A program made the translations under genes and the position numbers. From positions 372,001 to 436,000 of the forward strand of contig JADFZL010000001.1 in NCBI GenBank assembly GCA_015232575.1: a stretch of 64,000 nt of DNA. Reading direction: 5' to 3'. Below the pieces are notes generated by a model. That model was not told where the DNA came from, searched no databases, and was given only the letters and a program-made list of their open reading frames with translations. Below are positions 7,623 through 17,174 of the stretch, in pieces. The number at the start of each line of letters is the position of its first letter. The stretch's first letter is position 1. The DNA is from Candidatus Rifleibacteriota bacterium. GTDB lineage: Bacteria > Muiribacteriota > Ozemobacteria > Ozemobacterales > Ozemobacteraceae.

Positions 7623-8492
7623 TCAATAAAACAGAAACTGATTTTTAACCACGGAAGAACACGGATTTAACATACTCGCATTACCCAATTGCTCTGTTGA
7701 AAAAGCGTGAATATCGATTAAAGCAATGCAAATCAGAAAATTCAGATAGCTCAATATTATAATAGAATTAAAAAAAGTTGCTGAGACAACAAATAGGTTG
7801 ATACCTGCATGAATAACCACTGACAAGAGAAAGAAAAAGCAAATAACCGATAAAGTTTTGAAATAATTCCATGTCTTATGCTTTGCAAAAACCAGAGACA
7901 ACACAACTCCCGAGACCGCAATTCCTGAGCATGAAACATGACACAATGAACACAGGATAGCTCTGAAGAATAACTTCTGAAGATCATTATCAAAATAGCC
8001 AATGTTTTCCATAAAAGAAAAACCAAGAGCGGTCGCAAATGCAGCAGAATATATTGCTTTTAGCCTATTTTTTTCAAGTCCAGTTACTATTTCTTGAAAA
8101 TTTCTATCTCTTTCGCCAAAATTAGTCTGAGATGAGGTATTGAAAAAAAAACTTTGATTTAATGTGACTGTAAACGACAACACACCTGTGGCTTGAGCCA
8201 TAATAACAGCGAGCAGAGAAACAACTAGCTTAATACCTTCCTCAAGTGGACCAATGAATAAAAAACAGGCAGTAATCTTTTTCGAAAAATCACTTTCATA
8301 AAGTATTTCTGAAAAACCAGGAAAAAAAAACACCGTAATCAAAGGGTAAAAAACAAATTTCACAACCAGTACAGCAAAAATTCCTGCAATAAAGGAAATT
8401 AATACAACTTTTCGTATTGTTGAATCATTAATAATTTTTTGCTGACTAAAAATAAAAAATACAACTGGAAAAAAAAGTATCAGCAAACTCAT
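7623..8492 (-). CDS. PrsW-like intramembrane metalloprotease
   Basis: The 289-residue protein has about eight hydrophobic helices and the PrsW/CPBP-like signature in order: EEGIK (E84, E85, K88), FSFMENIGY (E162), R177 with CHVSCSG (H185), and HAGIN (H228). These acidic and histidine residues bind the catalytic metal within the membrane. Family members do site-1 cleavage of anti-sigma factors or process membrane peptides. A 35-residue Ser/Thr/Asn-rich insertion (about 105-140) sits between the first two motifs. It lies 22 bases after the zinc ribbon/beta-propeller gene and is probably cotranscribed with it. A substrate cannot be inferred. Confidence 0.8.
   Translation of the reverse strand: MSLLILFFPVVFFIFSQQKIINDSTIRKVVLISFIAGIFAVLVVKFVFYPLITVFFFPGFSEILYESDFSKKITACFLFIGPLEEGIKLVVSLLAVIMAQATGVLSFTVTLNQSFFFNTSSQTNFGERDRNFQEIVTGLEKNRLKAIYSAAFATALGFSFMENIGYFDNDLQKLFFRAILCSLCHVSCSGIAVSGVVLSLVFAKHKTWNYFKTLSVICFFFLLSVVIHAGINLFVVSATFFNSIIILSYLNFLICIALIDIHAFSTEQLGNASMLNPCSSVVKNQFLFY
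7645..7680. repeat. Degenerate intergenic repeat phrase (CCACGGA...ACACGGATTT type)
   Basis: TTAACCACGGAAGAACACGG is followed by ATTTAACATACTCGC. The same order of words recurs at 48997-49060. Here it overlaps the 3' end of the PrsW-like gene (stop at 7623), suggesting that an inserted element supplied the last codons. Confidence 0.5.
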
Positions 8493-8514
8493 TTATTACC
8501 TAAATTTGCGCAGG

Positions 8515-9981
8515 CTATTTCTTATCTGAGCGTTTAAGTTTTGCAAAAAAGAGGTCTTTCTTTCCTTTTTTATCTATGTGGAAGACAAAACCATCATTTT
8601 TTGGTGACCATATCGGTCTGAAATGTTCAGCGCCCTTGAATGGAGCAACAACAATTTCTTTTCCGTTAGAAATATTTCTCACCACAATTTTATTTTCGCT
8701 TCCATCAGGGTTCTCTGAAACAACATAAGCGAGATGTTTTCCATCTGGAGAAACGTCTGCAAGCCACTTGCGGCCTTTTCCTCCAGCCAGTTCAACTGCT
8801 TCACCAGCCGGATTCAGATCAATTTTCATGATTCTTGAGTCTTTGTACTTATCAAAAATTCGCGTAAATATCAAAGCTTTTCCATCCGGGAACCATCGTG
8901 GCTCACGATCATCGTGAGAAGAAGAAGTTATTTGAGACAATCCGCTGCCGTCAACGCCTATAAGCCATATATCATTGTTTCCCTTGCTGCTTGAAACAAA
9001 AGCTATGAATTTTCCATCGGGAGAAATGGCTGGCATCATATTTTTTCCCTTGCCCGCTGTCAGCTGCCTGCTTTTCTGGGTATCTTTTTCATAAATGAAA
9101 ATATGCTCGGGTGACTGACTGTCGCTTGAAAAGACAAGATGTTTTCCGTCTCGTGAAAATTCAGGAGTCCAGACATTGCCAGGCCACGGAAAAAGTCTGG
9201 TAGATGAAACTTTTTTTCCCGTTTCCTTAATATGAACCTGATATTTTTCTTTTTCAATTTCAGGCCTTGAAGCGCTGAACACCAGTAACTGAGAATCGGG
9301 TGAATAGCTGCCGTGATAATTTACTCCCTTTGAATCTTCAAGGGAAACTACAGAATCGTAAACAAAAGGTCTGTCATCATCAGGGAACTTACTGGAAGGC
9401 TTTTCTGGTGGTTTTTGCTCAGTTATTACAACAGTATTGCTGCTTGAATCAACAATTCCGGGTAATTCAGTTGCTGTTGCTGTTTGAGAAGAAATCTGAG
9501 TTTTCAATATTTCAGCGGTCTCTGTTCCAAGCTCAGATTTACTTAATGTTTTAACATCAATCTTAAGTGATTCAGGCTCTTTTGATGTCTTTTTCCGTAA
9601 ATCTGTAACATCATTACTCATTGAAGCAGGAATTGAAACAAATTTCTGCCTGGCAAGCATTTTTTCCTCTGCACGGATTTTTGCAGAAAGAACTGCTGCA
9701 TCGGACTTTTCAGAATACAGATGAGCTTCAGCAACTGTTTCACTGGCACACATTGGCTTATCAGAATCTCTGGACAAGCTTGCAAAGATTGAATAATCCC
9801 ATGTTTTGCCCTGAAAAAAAATACTGTCAACAAAACTTCCAACCAATGCTCCTGAAAGAAAGATGAACAAACCAAGAAACAATCTCTGTCGCCTTCTCTG
9901 TTTCCGCTTCTGAGGAGTATCACAGGACGGACAATTAGCAGAATTATTTACTAACATCTGACCACATCTGAAACAATACAT
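8515..9981 (-). CDS. Zinc ribbon, membrane anchor and TolB/PD40-type beta-propeller protein
   Basis: The 488-residue protein starts with a four-cysteine zinc ribbon (C3, C6, C17, C20; CFRCG and CPSCD), a basic stretch, one transmembrane helix at about 34-52, and a polar 150-residue linker. The C-terminal 260 residues carry repeated YSPDSQLLVFSA, FSRDGKHLVFSS, ISPDGKFIAFVS, WFPDGKALIFTR and VSPDGKHLAYVV motifs, the PD40/WD40-like blades of TolB-type six-bladed propellers. The zinc ribbon should be cytoplasmic and the propeller periplasmic, probably a protein-interaction platform. GGGAGG six bases before the ATG fixes the start. It forms a pair with the PrsW-like gene. Confidence 0.8.
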   Translation of the reverse strand: MYCFRCGQMLVNNSANCPSCDTPQKRKQRRRQRLFLGLFIFLSGALVGSFVDSIFFQGKTWDYSIFASLSRDSDKPMCASETVAEAHLYSEKSDAAVLSAKIRAEEKMLARQKFVSIPASMSNDVTDLRKKTSKEPESLKIDVKTLSKSELGTETAEILKTQISSQTATATELPGIVDSSSNTVVITEQKPPEKPSSKFPDDDRPFVYDSVVSLEDSKGVNYHGSYSPDSQLLVFSASRPEIEKEKYQVHIKETGKKVSSTRLFPWPGNVWTPEFSRDGKHLVFSSDSQSPEHIFIYEKDTQKSRQLTAGKGKNMMPAISPDGKFIAFVSSSKGNNDIWLIGVDGSGLSQITSSSHDDREPRWFPDGKALIFTRIFDKYKDSRIMKIDLNPAGEAVELAGGKGRKWLADVSPDGKHLAYVVSENPDGSENKIVVRNISNGKEIVVAPFKGAEHFRPIWSPKNDGFVFHIDKKGKKDLFFAKLKRSDKK

Positions 9982-10055
9982 AGTCTACCTCCCAGGCACG
10001 ATCTACAAGTCCTGTTTTATTTGAATTTCACTTTATATTTTCAACACTGAAATAT

Positions 10056-10085
10056 TTGCATGAGTTCAGTTGCATGAATTATACT
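10056..10085 (+). promoter_or_regulatory. Candidate sigma-70 promoter for the treS-mak fusion
   Basis: TTGCAT (10056-10061) and TATACT (10080-10085) are 18 bases apart, giving a leader of about 55 bases. Confidence 0.4.
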
Positions 10086-10145
10086 AATCATTGATCCAAT
10101 TATGCAATGACTTATTGTAGAGTTTCAGAAATAAGGGAGCAACCA

Positions 10146-13100
10146 ATGTCTGTTCAGGAAAAATCACGATCCCAATCGAATGATTCACTATGGTTCAAAG
10201 ACTCAATTATTTATGAGTTGCACGTCAAAACTTTTTTTGACTCAAGAAATACCGGATACGGTGATTTTCCTGGGTTAACATCAAAACTTGATTATCTTGC
10301 AGATCTGGGAATAGACACCCTATGGCTTCTTCCGTTTTATCCGTCACCATTGCGTGATGATGGCTATGACATTTCCGATTACAAAAATATCCATCCAAAC
10401 TATGGAACAATGCATGATTTCAAGCTTTTTCTGAAAGAAGCACACAAAAGAAATATCAAAGTAATTACTGAATTGGCTATCAATCACACATCCGATCAGC
10501 ATCCATGGTTTCAGTCTGCCCGAAAAGCTCTACCAGATTCAGCAAAAAGAAATTACTATGTCTGGAGCGATACAGACAAAAAATATGATGGAACCCGAAT
10601 TATTTTTAAAGATACTGAAATTTCAAACTGGACCTGGGATCCGGTTGCTAAGGCATATTACTGGCATCGATTTTTCTCTCATCAGCCTGATTTGAACTAT
10701 GAAAATGAGCGTGTAAGAAAAGCAGTAATGAAAGTTATGCGTTTCTGGTTCGACATTGGAATAGATGGAATGAGGCTTGACGCAGTTCCTTATCTATGTG
10801 AAAGAGATGGAACATCCAATGAAAATCTTCCCGAAACACATGAAATTATCAAATATCTGAGATCAGAACTTGACAAGAACTACAACAACCGAATTTTCCT
10901 TGCAGAAGCAAATCAATGGCCAGAAGACGTGCGTCATTATTTCGGAAAAGGCGATGAATGTCACATGGCATTTCACTTTCCGTTGATGCCACGAATGTTC
11001 ATGGCATTAGCAATGGAAGACAGGTATCCAATTGTTGAAATTATGGAACAGACTCCAGATATTCCCGAAAACTGCCAGTGGGGAGTTTTTCTCAGAAATC
11101 ATGACGAATTGACGCTTGAAATGGTTTCTGAAAATGAGCGAAGTTATATGTATGACGCATACGCACGTGACAAAAGAGCAAGATTGAACCAGGGAATACG
11201 TCGCCGCCTTGCTCCGCTTATGGAAAATGACCGAAGAAAAATTGAACTTATGCACAGCATGCTTTTTTCAATGACCGGTTCTCCAATAATCTATTATGGC
11301 GACGAAATCGGAATGGGTGACAACCTTTATCTTGGTGACAGAAACGGAGTTCGCACTCCAATGCAGTGGAGCCCTGACAGAAATGCCGGATTCTCGGCCG
11401 CTGACCCGGAATCACTTTATCTCCCACCAATAATGGACCCTGTCTATGGATATCAGTCGATCAATGTCGAATCTCAACTTCGCAACTCAAACTCGCTCCT
11501 GAACTGGATGAAACGAATTATTGCTGTTCGAAAAAGATTCAAGGCATTTGGCAGGGGTCTGCTCACGTTTATTAAGCCCGCCAATAGAAAAATACTAGCC
11601 TTTGTAAGAAGCTACAACAATGAACGCATTCTATGCGTTGTCAATCTTTCAAGATTCGCTCAGGCAACACATTTAAACCTTCCAGAATATAAAGGACTTC
11701 TACCCGTAGAACTCATGGGAAAAAGCATATTTCCATTGATAACGAACCAGCCTTATCAATTGACTCTTCCAGGTTACGGTTTTTTCTGGTTCCATCTTGA
11801 TGAACCAAAGTCCCATTCGATATACAACGAAGAGGTAACAGGAATTTCCGATAAACCCACACTTATTGTCCCAGATGGCTGGAATAATCTTTGTCAGTTT
11901 TCAAACAAAAAAGAATACATTTATTTGACATCACCCAGACTTAAACTTGAAACATCAATTCTTCCGGAATTCCTGACTTCAAGGAGATGGTTCGCTTCAT
12001 CAAAAAGGATTTCTGAACAATTGTTACTTTCTGATATAGGAAAAATTTCGCCTTCAGCAGACTGTACTTTTCTTCTGACAAAGGTAGAAGCAGGAATAGA
12101 AAAACCTGATCACTATTTCCTTCCACTTTCAATTGAATGGGAAGTACATAATCCGGAAAAGTCGCAAGACCTCCATCGCTGGACATTGGGGAAGGTCCGC
12201 AAACATTCTAAATTTGGTTATTTAACAGATGCCCTTGGAAGCGATGTTTTCTGCCGCTTCCTTCTTGATGGAATAAAAAACAACAGTGAAATAACTTTTA
12301 ATGAAAACAGACTGAAATTCAACAGAACTTTTGCCTTTCCACCGAAGCTTGATACTGATTCACTCAAAATCCACCGTCCAAAAATTGAACAGAGCAACTC
12401 TTCTGTAATGTTTGGCAATCAGCTGATAATGAAAGTTTTCAGAAAAATGCAAAGCGGATTAAACCTTGAAATGGAAATGGGAAATTTCCTCACAGAATCA
12501 TCTCCATTTTCAAATACCGCATTTCTACTTGGTTCTATAGAACTTGAATGTGCTGATGGTTCAAAAAATACGCTGGCAGTGCTTTTCAATCAAATAGTAA
12601 ATCAGGGCGACGGCTGGGTCTTCACTATCAACTATCTTGAGAGATTTCTCGATGAAAACCGTTCTGAGAAAAGACAACAACATTCGGCTGATCCGGTTTC
12701 CGTTCATAATAACTATCTTCCGCTGATTGAAAACCTTGGCTTGCGTATTGGACAATTGCACATTGCATTATCTGAATCTACAGGGAATGCGGCTTTTGAG
12801 CCGGAAAAAATCACAGAAGATGACATTTCCAAATGGAAGAAGGTTCTCATAAGCGAAGGGACAGAGCTTTTCACTGAGTTAAAAAGTAAAGCCATGGGCT
12901 TTTCAAAGCAACTTTCGGATAAAGTTACGCTTTTGCTTGATTTGTCTGAAAATTTTGCTGAAACAGTTGAAAACATGCTTCCGGGAACGATTGAATCGAA
13001 AAAGATTCGAACTCACGGAGACCTGCATCTGGGACAGGTTCTACTTGCAAAAAGCGACTTTTACATAATAGACTTCGAAGGAGAACCCAATCGCACTGTG

Positions 13101-13466
13101 GAAGAAGCAAGAGCCAAATTGCCAGCAGTCAGAGATGTTGCCGGAATGCTGCGTTCATTTAGTTATGCGGCTCATACAGCCCTGAAAAAGTTCATCCAGG
13201 ATCGCCCGCAAGACCGTGAGCACTATTTTTCTCTCGTAAAGACATGGGAAAATTATGCTGGAAATGCTTTTTTAACTGCATATAACAACATAGTAAATCA
13301 GAGTCAGAAGCAATTATCAGGAAACCAGTATGAATTCTCAAATCTTCTTCGCTTCTTCCTGATTGAAAAAGTAATTTACGAGATAAAATACGAAATCGGT
13401 CACAGACCTGACTGGATCGACGTTCCGCTCAGTGGATTGCTTGAGCTCCTTCAGGAAACAAGATAG
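10146..13466 (+). CDS. treS: Trehalose synthase (maltose glucosyltransferase)-maltokinase fusion
   Basis: The start is ATG 10146, with AAGGGAG six bases upstream; an earlier in-frame ATG at 10107 lacks one. Residues about 10-545 are a GH13 TreS domain that interconverts maltose and trehalose. The catalytic triad is D212 in GMRLDAV, E254 in AEAN and D320 in NHDE. Residues about 600-1106 are a maltokinase (Mak/Pep2) domain with HGDLHLGQ and IIDFEGEP, which uses ATP to make maltose-1-phosphate. The fusion channels trehalose to maltose-1-phosphate for GlgE-type alpha-glucan synthesis. GlgE and GlgB are not in the window. The 1106-residue length matches known fusions. Its last 16 bases overlap the convergent phosphoesterase gene. 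Confidence 0.95.
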   Translation: MSVQEKSRSQSNDSLWFKDSIIYELHVKTFFDSRNTGYGDFPGLTSKLDYLADLGIDTLWLLPFYPSPLRDDGYDISDYKNIHPNYGTMHDFKLFLKEAHKRNIKVITELAINHTSDQHPWFQSARKALPDSAKRNYYVWSDTDKKYDGTRIIFKDTEISNWTWDPVAKAYYWHRFFSHQPDLNYENERVRKAVMKVMRFWFDIGIDGMRLDAVPYLCERDGTSNENLPETHEIIKYLRSELDKNYNNRIFLAEANQWPEDVRHYFGKGDECHMAFHFPLMPRMFMALAMEDRYPIVEIMEQTPDIPENCQWGVFLRNHDELTLEMVSENERSYMYDAYARDKRARLNQGIRRRLAPLMENDRRKIELMHSMLFSMTGSPIIYYGDEIGMGDNLYLGDRNGVRTPMQWSPDRNAGFSAADPESLYLPPIMDPVYGYQSINVESQLRNSNSLLNWMKRIIAVRKRFKAFGRGLLTFIKPANRKILAFVRSYNNERILCVVNLSRFAQATHLNLPEYKGLLPVELMGKSIFPLITNQPYQLTLPGYGFFWFHLDEPKSHSIYNEEVTGISDKPTLIVPDGWNNLCQFSNKKEYIYLTSPRLKLETSILPEFLTSRRWFASSKRISEQLLLSDIGKISPSADCTFLLTKVEAGIEKPDHYFLPLSIEWEVHNPEKSQDLHRWTLGKVRKHSKFGYLTDALGSDVFCRFLLDGIKNNSEITFNENRLKFNRTFAFPPKLDTDSLKIHRPKIEQSNSSVMFGNQLIMKVFRKMQSGLNLEMEMGNFLTESSPFSNTAFLLGSIELECADGSKNTLAVLFNQIVNQGDGWVFTINYLERFLDENRSEKRQQHSADPVSVHNNYLPLIENLGLRIGQLHIALSESTGNAAFEPEKITEDDISKWKKVLISEGTELFTELKSKAMGFSKQLSDKVTLLLDLSENFAETVENMLPGTIESKKIRTHGDLHLGQVLLAKSDFYIIDFEGEPNRTVEEARAKLPAVRDVAGMLRSFSYAAHTALKKFIQDRPQDREHYFSLVKTWENYAGNAFLTAYNNIVNQSQKQLSGNQYEFSNLLRFFLIEKVIYEIKYEIGHRPDWIDVPLSGLLELLQETR

Positions 13467-14350
13467 CTTCTGTTCCATTTTTCGACCCATTCGCAGGAAA
13501 TGTGGTCGAAGATTTTTGCTTCAATTTTATTCGGATAAAGATACAATGATCTTGTCCAGACTTTTTCGTGAAATTCGAAATGCAGGGTTGCACCTGCAAA
13601 TATGCTCTGTCCGTTTAAATCGCAATTAAGAATGTTTATCATTTTTCCGTTTTTTGTAGCTTCTTCATTAAAAAAATATGGGTTCTCGGGTGCGATATGC
13701 AGATGGCCGCTGACCCACATGATTATTGATGGATTTTCCTGAACAATTCTCGAAAGTTCTTCATGAGGATGTGCAACAAAATCTATAAGAGCGGGCATAA
13801 ATCGGAAAGTCTTCTCTTCAAGCAGTGGCGCATGAAAGAAAACGATAGAAGGCTTTCTGCTTTGTTTGATTTTTTCTTCAAACCATTTAAGCTGACTATC
13901 GGAAATTGTTGCAAAATATTTTGAATTAAGGCTGTCAACCGACAGAAAATACAGATTGTACCAGGGAAGTTTTATTTCTCTATACAATTCTGGCAATCCG
14001 AATGTGTCTTTAAACAGTTTTATCTTCTTTGTTCTTCCATCTGGTGACGCAGGAAAAAAGCCTTCTTCAAAAAAACAGTCATGGTTGCCAGATATCGGAA
14101 TAAGCGGCTTCTTTAGGAGTTTTAGAAAGTCAAGCGAAGCCTTGTATTCACTCGTGTCTCCACAAATATCGCATATATCACCCAGAACTGCGGCAAAATC
14201 AATATCATTCCAGGTTGAAGCAGTCTTCAACACTTGTTTTTTCTTTTCGTGAATTCTACCCGGAAAGTGCGGATCAGCAAGCATAAGAATATGGCAGTAT
14301 CCTTTCTGCACTGAGTCAGACAATACTTCATCCTGGTCTACAATTTTCAT
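13451..14350 (-). CDS. Metallophosphoesterase (calcineurin-like)
   Basis: The 299-residue cytoplasmic protein has the full metallophosphoesterase signature: LADPHF (DxH), VLGDICD (GD), SGNHDCF (GNHD), VFFHAPLL, and SGHLHIAPEN (GHxH). These residues bind two divalent metals and hydrolyse phosphomono- or diesters. The arrangement resembles the Icc/CpdA-like group, but the substrate cannot be deduced. AAAAGGAG stands before ATG 14350. The gene overlaps the 3' end of the treS-mak fusion by 16 bases tail to tail, so read-through from either side would make antisense RNA. Confidence 0.85.
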   Translation of the reverse strand: MKIVDQDEVLSDSVQKGYCHILMLADPHFPGRIHEKKKQVLKTASTWNDIDFAAVLGDICDICGDTSEYKASLDFLKLLKKPLIPISGNHDCFFEEGFFPASPDGRTKKIKLFKDTFGLPELYREIKLPWYNLYFLSVDSLNSKYFATISDSQLKWFEEKIKQSRKPSIVFFHAPLLEEKTFRFMPALIDFVAHPHEELSRIVQENPSIIMWVSGHLHIAPENPYFFNEEATKNGKMINILNCDLNGQSIFAGATLHFEFHEKVWTRSLYLYPNKIEAKIFDHISCEWVEKWNRSYLVS

Positions 14351-14459
14351 TTATGTTCTCCTTTTAAGAGAGGGGGTCCGAAAATCCTGCCAGCGATGTT
14401 ATGTCAATTATACAAAACTCGTTCATACTGGCTTCGCACGAGATAATTGTAATTATCGA

Positions 14460-16517
14460 TCATTTTGCTGCTGGAGGTCTTCGACCGTGGCCACGACTCG
14501 CCATGCTTTTTCCGCGGCCTTTTTTAAGAGCATCTGTGAGGTTCCCCATTACTTTCAGTTCAACATGCTCTTCCTGAAGAGCTATTATTTCATCGCGAAT
14601 CATTGCGGCCCGTTCAAACTGGAGGTTTTTTGAAGCTTTTTCCATTTCAGATTTAAGTTCATCTATCATTTTTTCAAGTTTTGTAACAGAAATTTTTTCT
14701 TTTACAATATACTCTGCTCCCGGCGAAAAGACCTTTCCGATAGCCTTATTGATTGAAGCCGGTTCAATATTGTTTGCCAGATTATATTCATGCTGATGTT
14801 TGCGCCTTCGGGCTGTTTCATCAATACAAACCTTCATTGCTGCGGAGATCCTGTCAGCATACAGAAAGACTTCTCCATTGATATTTCTGGCTGCTCTTCC
14901 GGCTGTCTGAATGAGAGACCATGATGATCTGAGAAAACCTTCCTTGTCAGCATCAAGAATGGCGACAAGCGATACTTCCGGCAAATCAAGTCCCTCCCGC
15001 AAAAGGTTGACCCCAATCAGGACAGAAAAGGTTCCAGCTCTCAAATCCCTTAGAATTTCAATTCTTTCAAGAGTATCTATTTCATCATGAAGGTATCTCG
15101 AAGGAATGTCCAGATCGTTAAGATACCTGGCCAGTTCCTGAGACATTTTTTTTGTCAGCGTAGTCACAAGAACTCTTTCCTGCTTAGCTATCCGGTCACG
15201 AATCAAACCGATTAAATGATCTATCTGACCTTCTGACTTTACTACAGTAATTTTCGGGTCAAGAACTCCAGTTGGTCTGATAAGCTGCTCTGCAATCAAT
15301 TCTCCAGATGCCTGAATTTCCCAAGCTGAAGGTGTTGCAGAAACAAACATCAGAGGCTTCCCGAGAGCAAGAAATTCATCAAAAGTCAAAGGGCGGTTGT
15401 CAAGAGCAGAGGGAAGGCGGAATCCATAATCAACAAGAGTCTGCTTTCTGCCACGATCTCCCTGGGACATTCCTTTCAACTGAGGCAACGTCATGTGTGA
15501 TTCATCAAGAATGATAAGGCAGTCTTTAGGGAGATAATGAACCAGAGTTTCCGGCGGACTTCCAGGTTTTCGGGCGGCAAGATGTCTTGAATAGTTTTCA
15601 ATGCCTTTACAATAGCCTGTTTCACGCATCATTTCCATATCATATCTGGTGCGTTCATAAACTCTCTGAGCTTCGACAAGACGTTTTGATTCTTCAAAAA
15701 GCTTAACCCGCTCAGCAAGCTCTCCCTCAATAGCCTGAATAGCCGATTCTTTTTTTTCGGAAGTTGTTACAAAATGCTGGGCAGGAAAAATATCAACCAG
15801 GGAAAGTTTCTCTTTGACTTCGCCTGTAAGCGGATCAAACCGTTCAATACGCTCGATTTCATCCCCAAAATACTTTACTCTTACAGCTTCTTCACTGGAT
15901 GCCGGAAAAATATCGACTGTTTCACCCCGTGCCCGAAAACGCGAACGGTGAAAATCCATGTCATTTCTGGAATATTGAATGTCAATAAGCTGTCTGATTA
16001 GTTCTTTTCTGGGAAAAATCTTTCCAGTTTCGATTGTAATTCTCAAACCTGCGTAATCAACTGGCGAACCAAGTCCGTATATACAGCTTACTGACGCTAC
16101 AACTATTACATCTCTGCGCGTAAAAAGTGCAGTGGTAGCAGCATGCCTGTAGCGGTCTATTTCTTCATTAATATCAGAATCTTTTTCAATGTACAAGTCT
16201 CTTCCGGGAAGATACGCCTCAGGTTGAAAATAATCGTAATAGCTGACAAAATATTCAACGGCATTATCAGGAAAAAAATCGCGGAACTCTGAATAAAGCT
16301 GGGCTGCAAGCGTCTTGTTGTGAGTAACAACAAGAACAGGTCTCTGAAGCTTTGCAATGACATTTGCCATTGTAAAGGTCTTCCCTGAACCTGTTACACC
16401 AAGCAGAGTCACAAAACGGTTATCATTTTCAAGCCATGAAACAAGTTTTTCGACAGCCTGCAACTGATCGCCACGTAATTTAAGTGACTGATTCAGAACA
16501 AATTCAGTATTTTTCAA
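14460..16517 (-). CDS. uvrB: Excinuclease ABC subunit B
   Basis: The 685-residue protein is UvrB, the damage-verifying helicase-like subunit of nucleotide excision repair. It has Walker A GVTGSGKT (40-47), the beta-hairpin region YYDYFQPEAYLP that is threaded between DNA strands, the DESH box (ILDESHMTLPQ), and the C-terminal UvrC-interacting UVR motif (KLEKMIDELKSEMEKASKNL) near 630. Length is normal for the family. The last 25 residues are a basic tail (KKGRGKSMASRGHGRR). It is the first gene of its unit, with the YkgJ-like gene upstream on the same strand 148 bases away. UvrA and UvrC are not nearby. Confidence 0.98.
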   Translation of the reverse strand: MKNTEFVLNQSLKLRGDQLQAVEKLVSWLENDNRFVTLLGVTGSGKTFTMANVIAKLQRPVLVVTHNKTLAAQLYSEFRDFFPDNAVEYFVSYYDYFQPEAYLPGRDLYIEKDSDINEEIDRYRHAATTALFTRRDVIVVASVSCIYGLGSPVDYAGLRITIETGKIFPRKELIRQLIDIQYSRNDMDFHRSRFRARGETVDIFPASSEEAVRVKYFGDEIERIERFDPLTGEVKEKLSLVDIFPAQHFVTTSEKKESAIQAIEGELAERVKLFEESKRLVEAQRVYERTRYDMEMMRETGYCKGIENYSRHLAARKPGSPPETLVHYLPKDCLIILDESHMTLPQLKGMSQGDRGRKQTLVDYGFRLPSALDNRPLTFDEFLALGKPLMFVSATPSAWEIQASGELIAEQLIRPTGVLDPKITVVKSEGQIDHLIGLIRDRIAKQERVLVTTLTKKMSQELARYLNDLDIPSRYLHDEIDTLERIEILRDLRAGTFSVLIGVNLLREGLDLPEVSLVAILDADKEGFLRSSWSLIQTAGRAARNINGEVFLYADRISAAMKVCIDETARRRKHQHEYNLANNIEPASINKAIGKVFSPGAEYIVKEKISVTKLEKMIDELKSEMEKASKNLQFERAAMIRDEIIALQEEHVELKVMGNLTDALKKGRGKSMASRGHGRRPPAAK

Positions 16518-16665
16518 AAATGAAAGTTCCTATGAGACATTTATGGTTCTGCTAACTTAAGACAACTAACTGAGACTCATACAAAATAAATCTCCAAAAA
16601 TCAACCTATTCCAGGATAAATGTGAGTTTGAGAATTTATGCACTGGTGGACTGCAAAATCAGGCA

Positions 16666-16989
16666 TTAATTTTTAGGGGAATCAGATTTTTTTGGAAAAG
16701 AATATCCGCATTTTGCCTTGGCATGAGGAAACATATCTTCTTCACAAAACGGATATGTCTTACACACTTCGGGTTTTGTTTCGTGAATCTTACATAATAA
16801 CTTTCCACGATATTCAAAAAGGAATGGGCAAACAAAAGATGCTTTGCAGCACTCACCGCATCCAAGACACTCGCCCTGTCTTTCAGCAAGGCCATCTTCG
16901 ACGGTTTCGCGCTTCCAGAGCATCAGATATCGCCTTTTTACCTGCATCTTCAGGGAATGTACAAACTTTTTATACAATTTCAACATCAT
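16666..16989 (-). CDS. YkgJ-family cysteine-cluster protein
   Basis: The 107-residue product starts at ATG 16989, preceded by CGGAG; an upstream in-frame ATG at 17010 has no ribosome site. The signature is CLGCGECCKASFVCPFL and later CKIHETKPEVCKTYPFC, the zinc- or iron-binding cysteine pattern of the UPF0153/YkgJ family, here with nine cysteines. The N-terminus is basic. Members are small cytoplasmic proteins of unknown biochemical role. No operon partner is evident. Confidence 0.8.
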   Translation of the reverse strand: MMLKLYKKFVHSLKMQVKRRYLMLWKRETVEDGLAERQGECLGCGECCKASFVCPFLFEYRGKLLCKIHETKPEVCKTYPFCEEDMFPHAKAKCGYSFPKKSDSPKN

Positions 16990-17174
16990 TTTTCTCCGAT
17001 AAACAAACATTCCAAGACAAAATCAATAGCTACCAATAACCTGAAATTTGCAAAAATTCTTCCTGGATAATAAAAATTTCTTTCAAATCCAAATATTTTT
17101 ATGAAGTTCTAATCCGATGGTTTGAGAATTATAATAAAAGAACCTGAAATCGTCAAATAGTTTCTGAAAAACGA

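Noticed and set aside
10225..13110. Several antisense frames of 60-90 codons inside treS-mak
   Set aside because: Shadows of the plus-strand gene, without ribosome sites or family resemblance.
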